64,000 nucleotides of DNA, taken from positions 17,128-81,127 of the forward strand of contig JBPCPW010000045.1 of NCBI GenBank assembly GCA_050998755.1, in the 5' to 3' direction. This document shows positions 7,780-16,235 of this stretch, in pieces; within the stretch, counting starts at the first letter, position 1, and the number at the start of each line of letters is the position of its first letter. Origin of the DNA: JAXDLW01 sp050998755 (GTDB lineage Bacteria > Chloroflexota > Dormibacteria > DASZGP01). Position numbers and translations under genes: made by a program. The notes beneath the pieces were generated by a model. It saw only the letters and a program-made list of their open reading frames with translations. It was not told the origin of the DNA and searched no databases.

Positions 7780-8217
7780 ATGTTTCTTGGCAAGCACGAG
7801 CGCAACCTCGACGACAAAGGTCGCCTCGCCGTCCCGGCCAAGTTTCGGGAGCAGCTCCCGACCGGGAGTGTCATCACCATCGCGCCTGACAGTTGTCTGC
7901 GGGTCTACCCGCCGGGTGAGTGGGAGATGGTCACCGGTCAGAGCCGTGTCAGCGCCGGCACCAGCCCCACCGAGCGGAACCTGATCCGCCGGATGTTCGC
8001 CGAGGCCGCCGTGCTGGAACTTGATGGCCAGGGACGCACGCTGCTCCCATCCAACCTGCGCGAACAGGCGGGGATTGCCGCCAGCGCGATCGTTGTTGGC
8101 GTTAACAATGTCGTCGAAATCTGGAGCCAGGAACGCTGGCAGACGCTCGAGGAGAACACCTCCGACTTCACCCGCCTGGCCGACGAGGTCGCCAGTCAAC
8201 GCGTCGACACCCACTAG
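7780..8217 (+). CDS. mraZ: Transcriptional regulator MraZ
   Basis: A 145-residue protein with two AbrB-like swapped-hairpin repeats: N-terminal MFLGKHERNLDDKGRLAVPAKFR and a second near residues 80-95 (ELDGQGRTLLPSNLRE), each with the DxxGR signature. MraZ is a ring-forming DNA-binding regulator of the dcw cluster. The length is normal. A MraZ-box array lies about 130 bases upstream. It is the first gene of the cluster. Its 3' end may overlap rsmH, whose start is unclear. Confidence 0.95.
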   Translation: MFLGKHERNLDDKGRLAVPAKFREQLPTGSVITIAPDSCLRVYPPGEWEMVTGQSRVSAGTSPTERNLIRRMFAEAAVLELDGQGRTLLPSNLREQAGIAASAIVVGVNNVVEIWSQERWQTLEENTSDFTRLADEVASQRVDTH

Positions 8218-9256
8218 CTCTACCGGGCCATCGAGCCCGAAGCATGTCCCCGTACTTTTAGAAGCTGCAATAACGACCCTCCAGCCCACACCGGGTGATG
8301 CCTTCTTCGACGGCACCTTCGGTGGGGGTGGGCACGCCCGGGAGATCCTGCTGAGGATCGCCCCCGGCGGCCTCCTGCTGGCCATGGATTTAGACCCGGA
8401 AGCACAGCAGAGGGCCAGGACGCTGGCCGATGAGTTCGGTGACGCGTTCCAATTCGTGCCCGGGAACTTCGCGGATTCCAGCGACCCTATCGAGGCGCTG
8501 GGGCGGGGGAGGGTGCCGCTCGACGGCGCTCTCCTCGACCTTGGCCTCTCATCGTTCCAGCTGGGCACCCCCGAGCGGGGGTTCAGCTTCAACCAGGATG
8601 GGCCGCTGGACATGCGGTTCAACCCAGACGATGGGATCAGCGCCGCCGAGGTCGTCAACCGTTACACGGAAGACCACCTGCGCAAGTTGATCCGGGACTA
8701 CGGTGACGAGCCGTGGGCCGGGCCGATTGCCGCGATGATCGTGCGCCGGCGCAGGGTTGCGCCGCTTCGCACCACGCGTGAGCTGGCCGAAACCATCGGC
8801 CGCGCGATCCCCCGACAGCACTGGCCCAAACGCATCGACCCCGCCACCAGGACCTTCCAGGCCCTGCGCATCGAGGTCAACGACGAGATGGGTTCGCTGC
8901 GAAGAGGGCTGGAGGAGATCACCAGGCGCCTGAAACCAGGTGGCCGGCTAGGGGTCGTCACTTTTCACTCTCTCGAGGACAGGCTCGTAAAGGATTTTCT
9001 CCACGTTGAAGCAATTGATTGCATCTGTCCGCCCCGCCAGCCGGTCTGCACCTGCCGACACCAGGCCAGTCTCATCATCCATCCCCCCCATCCCCTAAGG
9101 CCGGGCGCGGACGAGGTCGAGCTAAACCCTCGATCTCGCTCCGCCCGGCTGAGGGGTGCCATCAAGGTCGACCCCGACCACAAACCCCCAAAACGAATAA
9201 GAAATGATCGCTCTAAACGTCCATACGCCGACCGCGAGGCGCGCCCTTCGTCCTGA
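8108..9256 (+). CDS. rsmH: 16S rRNA (cytosine-1402-N4)-methyltransferase
   Basis: RsmH methylates C1402 of 16S rRNA with SAM. Family homology begins at KHVPVLLEAAI (about 8240), followed by the SAM loop FDGTFGGGGHA, then LLDLGLSSFQL and RGFSFNQDGPLDMR. No ATG, GTG or TTG lies in frame between the mraZ stop and 8240. The first canonical codon upstream is ATG 8108, which overlaps mraZ by 110 bases and adds about 44 residues that look like out-of-frame mraZ. The true start is therefore uncertain (see findings). The 3' end overlaps ftsL by 53 bases. Confidence 0.93.
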   Translation: MSSKSGARNAGRRSRRTPPTSPAWPTRSPVNASTPTSSTGPSSPKHVPVLLEAAITTLQPTPGDAFFDGTFGGGGHAREILLRIAPGGLLLAMDLDPEAQQRARTLADEFGDAFQFVPGNFADSSDPIEALGRGRVPLDGALLDLGLSSFQLGTPERGFSFNQDGPLDMRFNPDDGISAAEVVNRYTEDHLRKLIRDYGDEPWAGPIAAMIVRRRRVAPLRTTRELAETIGRAIPRQHWPKRIDPATRTFQALRIEVNDEMGSLRRGLEEITRRLKPGGRLGVVTFHSLEDRLVKDFLHVEAIDCICPPRQPVCTCRHQASLIIHPPHPLRPGADEVELNPRSRSARLRGAIKVDPDHKPPKRIRNDRSKRPYADREARPSS

Positions 9257-9686
9257 CCCCAGGACCAGGACTCGTCCGGTTGCGCGTGCCCACCGCGCGA
9301 CGGGAACACCGCTTTATCGGTGGGTGGCGTTGCTGGGCGTTTTGGTGGCAGTGTTCGCCGTCAGCTACGTGGCGATGACCGCCCAGGCGACCCAGGCCAG
9401 CTACCGGATCGGACAGTTGAAGCAGCGTCAGACCCAGTTGCTCAGCGCTCAGCGCCAGATCCGCTACGACATCTCGGCGCACTCGTCCGCGGTGCAGTGG
9501 GATGGCGACGCGGCCAAGCTCGGACTCAGCCGGTCATCGCAGTGGTCATACATCGCGGGGTCCCAGAGTCCAGTGGCGCTGGCGCGGCCCGAACCGACCG
9601 CACCGGCGCCCACCAACACGGGCTTCTTGGAACGCCTGGCGATCGCCCTGGGGCGCCCGACGGAGGCTCAAGCTAAAGGTAGATGA
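9204..9686 (+). CDS. ftsL: FtsL/DivIC-like division protein
   Basis: A 160-residue bitopic membrane protein: basic N-terminus (residues 1-38), one membrane helix (about 39-58, WVALLGVLVAVFAVSYVAM), then a short coiled coil (RIGQLKQRQTQLLSAQRQIRYD) outside the cell. This layout and its place between rsmH and ftsI identify the FtsL-type subunit that recruits the FtsW/FtsI synthase. The sequence itself is poorly conserved, as usual. The C-terminal 60 residues are Ala/Pro-rich and longer than usual. The start inside rsmH is typical. Confidence 0.75.
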   Translation: MIALNVHTPTARRALRPDPRTRTRPVARAHRATGTPLYRWVALLGVLVAVFAVSYVAMTAQATQASYRIGQLKQRQTQLLSAQRQIRYDISAHSSAVQWDGDAAKLGLSRSSQWSYIAGSQSPVALARPEPTAPAPTNTGFLERLAIALGRPTEAQAKGR

Positions 9687-9793
9687 CGAGCCAGTGCACC
9701 GGTCCGCCGGGTCGGCGTCGCTGAGGTAGCGCCGATGGGAAATGGGGCAGATGGAATGACCAGAGCAGGCCGCCGGGGAAGGGGCCTGGCGAA

Positions 9794-11527
9794 ATGACCG
9801 AGGATCGCGGCAGACTCCGCATCCTCTGGCTGATGGCGGCCGCCGCCCTCCTGGCCGCGGTGCTGGTGGGCCGGCTCACCTACTGGCAGGTGGTGCAGCA
9901 CGGCCATATCCTGGCGCTCGCCGCCGAACAGCACCAGGTCACCTTCAACCTCCCCGCCAGCCGCGGCCGAATCCTCGACCGCAGCCAGCAGTTGCTGGCC
10001 AGCGACACCCCGGTCTACGATGTGGTCGCGGCTCCCAACCTGATCCCGGCCGACAGGCGCGCGGAGACCGCGGCTGTCCTGGCACCGTTGCTCGACCGTC
10101 CGCAGGCCGACGTGCTCAAGGACCTTGAGCGCAAGCTCAAGTTCGAGTACCTCAAGCGAAAGCTGCCCAAGGCGGCGGCGGACAAGATCGATTCGCGGCA
10201 CCTCGCGGGTATCGCTCTGGAGCAGAACGTCACCCGCAGCTACCTGCAGGTGGACGCCGGCCCGGGGGGCGGTGACGCACGCTCGCTGGCCAGCAACCTG
10301 CTCGGGTTTGTCAACGACCAGGGGGCGGGCCAGTACGGCGTGGAGCAGTACTACGACGCCATCCTGCGCGGCCAGGACGGGGTGGAGTCCACCCTCAAGA
10401 CGGGCGCCGACCAGACCATCACCCTCAGTGACAGAAAGCGGGTCGACCCGCGCAATGGGGACGACCTCGTCCTGGGGCTCGACAGTCAGGTGCAGTTCTT
10501 CGCCGAGAAGGCGCTCGCGGATGGCGTGAAGAAGACCGGGGCCGAGTCCGGCACGGTGCTGATCATGGAACCCGGTACCGGGAACATCGTCGCCTGGGCG
10601 GATTACCCGACATTCGACGCCAACCATTTCCGCGGCACCGACGGGAAGTTGTTCACCGATCCCGTTGTCAGCAGCCTGTACGAGCCGGGGTCCCTGATGA
10701 AGGTGGCCACCCTATCCGGCGGCATGGACGATGGGGCAATCACGCCCGAATACGCCTTCAACGAGACCGGTGCGGTAAACGTCGGCGGGTACACCATCCG
10801 CGACTGGGACCTCAAGGCCCACGGCAACATCACGATGACGCGGGTCCTCGAGGAGTCGTACAACGTGGGGGCGGTGAAGGTGCAGCAGATGGAGGGCGCC
10901 ACCAACTTCTACAAGTACCTGTCGCTGTTCGGCATCGGGCGCAAGACGGGCGTCGACGTCGGCAACGAGGTCGCGCAGCCCCTGCCCGCGCTGAACTCGG
11001 TGTACCCCTCCCAACTGGCCACCATGAGCTTCGGCCAGGGCATCGCCGTCACCCCGATCGAGATGATCACGGCGTTGAACACCGTGGCCAACCGGGGCAA
11101 GTACATCAAGCCACGGGCGGTGACCGAGCGGGTCAACTCGAACGGAACCATGACGCCGTTGTCAATTGACCCCGGGGTGCAGATCATCACCCCAGAGACT
11201 GCCCAGAAGATGCGCGACATGATGGTCTCGGTGGTCGAGCACGGGTCAGGCTGGACGGCGAAGATGGACGGCTGGAAGGGCCAGGTCGCCGGCAAGACCG
11301 GCACCGCGAACATCCCCGAGAACGGCAAGTACACCGACAAGGTGGTGGCCAGCTTTGCCGGGTTCATGCCAGCGTTGAACCCACGCTTCACGATGGTCGT
11401 GATCATGCGCAAGCCCCAGGGGGGTGGCTTCCAACAGGAGGGCACCTTCGCCGCCGCGCCGATCTGGAAGCAGATCGCCCAACAGATCCTGATGCAATGG
11501 CAGGTAACCCCGGGCGCCCCCGGCTGA
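9794..11527 (+). CDS. ftsI: Septal peptidoglycan transpeptidase FtsI (PBP3-like)
   Basis: A 577-residue class B penicillin-binding protein that crosslinks septal peptidoglycan. One membrane anchor (about residues 9-27), a pedestal domain containing SRGRILDR, and a transpeptidase domain with S300-x-x-K303 (SLMK), S355-Y-N and K501-T-G. All catalytic motifs are intact. It shows no PASTA repeats, unlike many Gram-positive homologues. A 107-bp gap separates it from ftsL and contains nothing else I can support. The usual next gene, murE, is missing. Confidence 0.96.
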   Translation: MTEDRGRLRILWLMAAAALLAAVLVGRLTYWQVVQHGHILALAAEQHQVTFNLPASRGRILDRSQQLLASDTPVYDVVAAPNLIPADRRAETAAVLAPLLDRPQADVLKDLERKLKFEYLKRKLPKAAADKIDSRHLAGIALEQNVTRSYLQVDAGPGGGDARSLASNLLGFVNDQGAGQYGVEQYYDAILRGQDGVESTLKTGADQTITLSDRKRVDPRNGDDLVLGLDSQVQFFAEKALADGVKKTGAESGTVLIMEPGTGNIVAWADYPTFDANHFRGTDGKLFTDPVVSSLYEPGSLMKVATLSGGMDDGAITPEYAFNETGAVNVGGYTIRDWDLKAHGNITMTRVLEESYNVGAVKVQQMEGATNFYKYLSLFGIGRKTGVDVGNEVAQPLPALNSVYPSQLATMSFGQGIAVTPIEMITALNTVANRGKYIKPRAVTERVNSNGTMTPLSIDPGVQIITPETAQKMRDMMVSVVEHGSGWTAKMDGWKGQVAGKTGTANIPENGKYTDKVVASFAGFMPALNPRFTMVVIMRKPQGGGFQQEGTFAAAPIWKQIAQQILMQWQVTPGAPG

Positions 11528-11589
11528 TGGCTGTCGCCAACCTCCCGAACCTGCGCCGGACCCCCCTGGACTGGCACCCTACTGGAGAC

Positions 11590-12966
11590 ATGAGCTTCAC
11601 CCTTCGCGAGGTCGCCCAGGCCACCGGCGGCACCCTCATCGACGCGCCCGAAGACGTGGTCCTGGACCGCCTGGTGACCGATTCGCGCCAGGTGGGCGCT
11701 GGGGCCCTGTTCGTCGCCCTTGCCGGCGAGGCCATGGACGGCCACCGTTTCCTGCCTGAGGTCATTGCCGCCGGGGCCTCGGCGCTGCTCTGCCGCGAGG
11801 CGCCGCCCGGCAGCACCACCCCGCGGGTGATCGTGCCCGACACGCGGGAGGCCCTGGTCGCCTTCAGCCGGTCGCGTCTGGCTTCGGCGGGCGTCCGCGT
11901 GGTCGGGGTCACCGGCAGCGCAGGCAAGACGACAACCAAGGAGATGATCGCCCTGGTCCTGGCGCAGGGCCTCGAGGTCCACAAGACCGAGGGCAACCTG
12001 AACACCTACACCGGTTTCCCGATGGCACTCGCCCACCTCGGGCCGCAGCACCACGTCTTCGTGGCCGAGTACGGCATGTCGGCCGCGGGCGAGATCGCCT
12101 TTTTGGCCCGCATGGCGCCGCCCGACATCGCCGTGGTGCTCAACGTCGGCATGGCCCACGTGGGCTTGCTGGGATCCATCGAGGCCGTCGCCACGGCCAA
12201 GCGTGAACTGGTCGAAGCCCTGGGCGAGGGTGGGGTGGCGATCCTCAACGCGGACGACCCCCGGGTGGCAGCCATGGCGCCGGCGGCCCCCGGCCGGGTG
12301 CTGACGTACGGGTTCGGTCTTCAGTACGACTACTGTGCGACCGATGTGCGCCTCAACGGGCTTGGCGGCACCAGCTTCACGCTGCACACGCCCTCCGGCG
12401 CGGTGCCGGTGGCGCTGGCGGTACCCGGCGAGCACACCGTCAGCAACGCGGTGGCGGCAGCGGCGGTGGGCGACCTGTTGGGCATCGAGCTGGGCCGGAT
12501 CGCCGCGGCGCTGGCTGAATTCCGGCCCCTCGGCGGCCGGATGAACCTGCGGCCGGGGCGCGAGGGGTCGACGATCATCGACGACGCGTACAACGCCAGC
12601 CCGGGGTCGATGGAGGCTTCGCTCCAGGTGCTGGGGGCTGAGCCCCGACGGGTGCGAATCGCGGTACTCGGCGACATGCTGGAACTTGGCGACCAGGCCG
12701 TCGCCGCCCACCAGGCCGTGGGTCGCGCGGCGGCCGCATCGGCCGACCTGCTGGTGGCGCTTGGAGACAACGCCGCCGACGTGGTCGACGCCGCGCGCGC
12801 AGCCGGCATGTCATTGGAGTCGGCGATGGTGGTCACCGACGTGGCTTCCGCCCTGGCCGTTGTCGAGCCCCGGCTCAAAGGTGCGGTGGTCCTCGTCAAA
12901 GCCTCGAGGGGAATGGCCCTGGACCGCGTGGTGGACCAGCTCGTCGCGCCAGGGGACGGCGTATGA
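11590..12966 (+). CDS. murF: UDP-MurNAc-tripeptide D-Ala-D-Ala ligase
   Basis: MurF adds D-Ala-D-Ala to the UDP-MurNAc-tripeptide with ATP. From the ATG at 11590 it is 458 residues. The Mur ligase ATP loop VTGSAGKTTTK is at about 108-117, and the segments PLGGRMN and IDDAYNASPGSM are typical MurF signatures. An alternative ATG at 11527, overlapping the ftsI stop, adds 21 residues. I prefer 11590 because homology begins there (FTLREVAQATGG), though its GGAG lies only two bases from the ATG. It overlaps mraY by 4 bases. Confidence 0.94.
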   Translation: MSFTLREVAQATGGTLIDAPEDVVLDRLVTDSRQVGAGALFVALAGEAMDGHRFLPEVIAAGASALLCREAPPGSTTPRVIVPDTREALVAFSRSRLASAGVRVVGVTGSAGKTTTKEMIALVLAQGLEVHKTEGNLNTYTGFPMALAHLGPQHHVFVAEYGMSAAGEIAFLARMAPPDIAVVLNVGMAHVGLLGSIEAVATAKRELVEALGEGGVAILNADDPRVAAMAPAAPGRVLTYGFGLQYDYCATDVRLNGLGGTSFTLHTPSGAVPVALAVPGEHTVSNAVAAAAVGDLLGIELGRIAAALAEFRPLGGRMNLRPGREGSTIIDDAYNASPGSMEASLQVLGAEPRRVRIAVLGDMLELGDQAVAAHQAVGRAAAASADLLVALGDNAADVVDAARAAGMSLESAMVVTDVASALAVVEPRLKGAVVLVKASRGMALDRVVDQLVAPGDGV

Positions 12967-14051
12967 GCCTGGCTGGTTGGGCGTTGCTGATGGCTGCCAA
13001 GGTGTCCTCGTCGCCTTCCCCGGGCGCTCTCTCGGTCAAACATCCCCCGTCGCCGCGCGGGCTCTTTGACACCGTGCTCGCCCAGATGCCCCACCCGTGG
13101 CCGCCGTTGTGGGCCTTTTTGCTTCCCCTGCTGGTCGGCGTCGTCGTGATGCCCTGGGCCATCGGCCGCCTGGCGCGCGCGGGAATGGGGCAGAAGATCC
13201 GGGAGGAGGGCCCTCGTACGCACATGGCCAAGGGCGGCACACCGACGTCGGGCGGCCTCGCGGTGATCGTCCTGCTGCTGCTCACCCTGCTTCTGCTCGA
13301 TCGCTCGGCAACGGTCCTCCCGGCCCTGCTGGCGATTTTGCTTGGTGGCGGGCTGGGGCTGCTGGACGACCTGGTCACGGTCAAGTCCCGTAGCTGGACG
13401 CGCGGGCTGCTGGCGCGCCAGCGCATCGTGCTGCAGCTGGGGGTCGGCGTGGTGACCGCGGTCGTCCTGCTCCGCGGCGGCGCCGGCACCCAGCTGGTGC
13501 CGATCATCGGGGTGTGGCACATGGGCTGGCTACTGGTGCCCTTCGCCGCGGTCGTGTTGGCCGCCGCCGCGAACGCGTTCAACCTCACCGACGGCAGCGA
13601 TGGGCTGGCTCCCGGCGTGATGCTGGTCGTGGCGCTGGTGCTGGCGCTGATCCTGCGCAACTACCACCACCAGACCGCCCTGGTGCGACTGCTGCTGGCC
13701 ACCGCCGGCGCGCTCGCGGCGTTCCTGGTGTACAACGTACCGCCGGCCCGCGTCTTCCTGGGCGGTGTGGGCTCAGAGGGCCTGGGCATGATGCTGGCCA
13801 CGGTGGCGATTGGCGGCGGGTTCATGTGGTTTTTGCCACTGCTGGCGATCGTGCCACTGCTTGAGACCGGCTCGGTCATCACCCAGGTTGCGGTCTTCAA
13901 GCGCACTGGCCGGCGGGTATTCAAGATGTCCCCGCTGCACCACCACTTCCAGCTCAGCGGGTGGAGCGAGTGGTCGGTGGCGCTGGTGGCCTGGGCCGTC
14001 ACCTGCCTCGGTGGCACGATCGGCCTGCTGCTCGCCAGGCGTGCGGCCTGA
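12963..14051 (+). CDS. mraY: Phospho-MurNAc-pentapeptide translocase, atypical
   Basis: A 362-residue polytopic membrane enzyme that should transfer phospho-MurNAc-pentapeptide to undecaprenyl phosphate to make lipid I. Recognisable motifs: THMAKGGTPTSGG, GLLDDL (the paired aspartates), NAFNLTDGSDGLA and SPLHHHFQL. The usual third active-site aspartate in FMGDxGSLALGG is replaced: here it reads FLGGVGSEGLG. An N-terminal extension of about 40 residues precedes the first helix. ATGA overlap with murF, one-base overlap with ftsW; murD, which often follows, is missing. Confidence 0.92.
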   Translation: MSLAGWALLMAAKVSSSPSPGALSVKHPPSPRGLFDTVLAQMPHPWPPLWAFLLPLLVGVVVMPWAIGRLARAGMGQKIREEGPRTHMAKGGTPTSGGLAVIVLLLLTLLLLDRSATVLPALLAILLGGGLGLLDDLVTVKSRSWTRGLLARQRIVLQLGVGVVTAVVLLRGGAGTQLVPIIGVWHMGWLLVPFAAVVLAAAANAFNLTDGSDGLAPGVMLVVALVLALILRNYHHQTALVRLLLATAGALAAFLVYNVPPARVFLGGVGSEGLGMMLATVAIGGGFMWFLPLLAIVPLLETGSVITQVAVFKRTGRRVFKMSPLHHHFQLSGWSEWSVALVAWAVTCLGGTIGLLLARRAA

Positions 14052-15241
14052 TGCGGCGCAACGCGACCTCCGTTGACAAGACCCTGCTCGGCACGGTGAC
14101 CGCGCTGTGCCTGCTGGGGCTGGTGATGGTCTTCAGCAGTTCCGAGGCCCTGGGGGTCGTCCAGTACGGCAACGCCAGCTACTTCTTCCAGCACCAGATC
14201 ATCTGGCTGGCGCTGGGGGCGGTCGGCGGCCTGTTCGCGCTGGGCTTCGACTACCACCGCCTGCGCGCGGTCGCGCCGGTACTGATGATCGGCATCGTCG
14301 TCCTGTTGCTGTTGGTGCTGGTGCCCCACATTGGGGTCAGCCGCAACGGTGCCCGCCGTTGGTTCGGTTTTGGCGCCATCACCGTCCAGCCCGCCGAGAT
14401 CGCCAAGGTCATCGTGGTTTGTTACCTGGCACGCTGGCTGGAGAAGTCCGGCGACCGGGTGCGATCGGTGCGGGAGGGCTTGTTGCCCTTCCTCTTGATG
14501 CTGGGGCTGATCGTTGGGCTGGTGCTGCTGGAGAAGGACCTGGGCACGTCGATGGTCCTGGGAATCATCGCCATCTCCATGTTCATGGTCGCCGGCGCCC
14601 GCTGGCACCACGTGGGGGGCGTCATCCTGGCCGCCGGGCTGGCGGTTTTCGCCCTGATCAAACTGGAGCCGTACCGCTACAGCCGGATGGCGGCGTTCCT
14701 CAACCCGTGGAACGACAGCCTGAACACCGGGTTCCAATCGGTTCAGTCGCTGCTGGCGCTGGGGTCGGGAGGCTTGACCGGGGTGGGTCTTGGCAACAGC
14801 ATCCAGAAGTACCAGTGGTTGCCCGAAGCGCACACCGACTTCATCTTCGCGATCATCGGCGAGGAGCTGGGGTTGATCGGTACGCTCCTAGTGCTCTGCC
14901 TTTTCTGCACCCTCGCCTACCGCGGATACCGGGCCGCCCTGCGCGCGCCCGACCGCTTCGGCCTGCTCCTGGCCACCGGGGTCACGACATGGATCACCTT
15001 CCAGGCATTCGTCAACATGGCGGCGGTGACCACGGTGCTGCCGACCACCGGCATTCCACTTCCTTTCGTCAGCTTCGGCGGTTCCTCGCTGTCAGTTACC
15101 CTGACCGCGGTCGGCCTGCTCCTCAACATCTCCGCCCAGGGCGTGAAACCAGCGGTGGCACGGCGTGCGGGTATTGATATCGGGCGGAGGCACCGGGGGG
15201 CACATATTCCCGGCACTGGCCGTAGCGCAAGCGCTATCTGA
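14051..15241 (+). CDS. ftsW: Septal peptidoglycan glycosyltransferase FtsW
   Basis: A 396-residue SEDS-family membrane protein that polymerises lipid II at the septum with FtsI. It has about ten membrane helices, the SEDS segments NGARRWFGFG, QPAEIAKV, EKDLGTSMV and LPTTGIPLPFVSFGGSS. The ATG at 14051 overlaps the mraY stop. The last 25 codons (about 15165-15241) also encode, in another frame, the N-terminal glycine loop of MurG, an unusually long 77-base overlap. Confidence 0.95.
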   Translation: MRRNATSVDKTLLGTVTALCLLGLVMVFSSSEALGVVQYGNASYFFQHQIIWLALGAVGGLFALGFDYHRLRAVAPVLMIGIVVLLLLVLVPHIGVSRNGARRWFGFGAITVQPAEIAKVIVVCYLARWLEKSGDRVRSVREGLLPFLLMLGLIVGLVLLEKDLGTSMVLGIIAISMFMVAGARWHHVGGVILAAGLAVFALIKLEPYRYSRMAAFLNPWNDSLNTGFQSVQSLLALGSGGLTGVGLGNSIQKYQWLPEAHTDFIFAIIGEELGLIGTLLVLCLFCTLAYRGYRAALRAPDRFGLLLATGVTTWITFQAFVNMAAVTTVLPTTGIPLPFVSFGGSSLSVTLTAVGLLLNISAQGVKPAVARRAGIDIGRRHRGAHIPGTGRSASAI

Positions 15242-16235
15242 GCTGGACCCGGGCGGCGAAGTACTCTACGTCGGCCGGCGGGGCGGGATGGAGGAGGGCA
15301 TCGTGCCGGACCACGGGCTGCGGCTCGAGGGCCTGGACATCAGGGGCATCCAGCCCGAGATGTGGAAGAACTGGCGCCTGCCATACCAGCTACCGGGCTC
15401 GGTGGCTCGCGCCTGGAGCCTCATCAGGAGGTTCGATCCAGCCGTCGTTTTTGGCACCGGCGGATACGTCGTTGGGGCGGTCGGAGCCGCCGCCCTGCTG
15501 GCGCGAAGGCCTCTTTTTTTGATGGTCCCCGACGCGTACCCCGGACGCGCCATCCGGGCGCTGGGCCGGCGGTCGGAAACCGTCTTCTCGGCCTTTGAGA
15601 CCACCGCCGGGTGGCTGCCCAGGGCCCACGTTGAACTTTCCGGCACCCCGCTGAGGAAGGAGTTCTGGCACCTTCCGGAGCGGCGAATCGACGGCCTCAC
15701 CAGGTTGCTCGTCTTTGGCGGCAGCCAGGGCGCCCACCGTCTCAACGTCGCGGTGGAGGAGGCGTTGAAGGAGTTGATGACGCTCCCCGGCCTGCATGTT
15801 CACCATATCTCGGGAAAGCACGACCACGATCAGCTGGTCGCGTTCCGAAACGCCCTTCCCGAGGATACCGGGGTGCGCTACCAGCTGGAGGACTTCAACG
15901 ACAACATGCTCGAGGCCTACCAGGCGGCCGACCTGGTGCTGGCCCGTGCGGGTGGCAGCGTTGCCGAACTGACCGCGGTGGGGCTGCCGATGATCCTGGT
16001 CCCGGGAGCGTTCGCGGGGGGACACCAGCGGGCCAATGCCGAGCCGCTGGTGCGTGCCGGGGCCGCCATCGAGGTCCCCGACGATGAGCTCAGCGGGGTG
16101 CGCCTGACGAGCGAGATAAAAAGGCTGTACAGCGATCCCGCCCGCCTCCAGGCGATGGCCCGGGCCAGCCGCGCCGAGGGCCGTCCCCGGGCGGCCCTGA
16201 GGATCGCCGAGGCGATCCTCAGCGGGGCGCGATGA
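15165..16235 (+). CDS. murG: Lipid II-forming GlcNAc transferase
   Basis: A 356-residue GT-B glycosyltransferase adding GlcNAc to lipid I on the inner membrane face. It has the N-terminal GGGTGGHIFPALAVA loop, GTGGYV near residue 99, GGSQGA near 187 and the C-terminal LARAGGSVAELTAVGLPMILVP donor site. GTG start inside ftsW, supported because the glycine loop begins within 7 residues of it. It overlaps murC by 4 bases. Confidence 0.95.
   Translation: MRVLISGGGTGGHIFPALAVAQALSELDPGGEVLYVGRRGGMEEGIVPDHGLRLEGLDIRGIQPEMWKNWRLPYQLPGSVARAWSLIRRFDPAVVFGTGGYVVGAVGAAALLARRPLFLMVPDAYPGRAIRALGRRSETVFSAFETTAGWLPRAHVELSGTPLRKEFWHLPERRIDGLTRLLVFGGSQGAHRLNVAVEEALKELMTLPGLHVHHISGKHDHDQLVAFRNALPEDTGVRYQLEDFNDNMLEAYQAADLVLARAGGSVAELTAVGLPMILVPGAFAGGHQRANAEPLVRAGAAIEVPDDELSGVRLTSEIKRLYSDPARLQAMARASRAEGRPRAALRIAEAILSGAR

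Noticed and set aside
10909..12711. 600-codon minus-strand open frame across ftsI/murF
   Set aside because: It is antisense to two essential, motif-complete genes; its translation is low-complexity Arg/Gly/His and has no fold. Long antisense frames are expected at this GC content.
12330..13520. 396-codon minus-strand frame across murF/mraY (and similar at 13661-14833)
   Set aside because: Antisense to conserved genes; Gln/His/Pro-rich translation with no recognisable domain.
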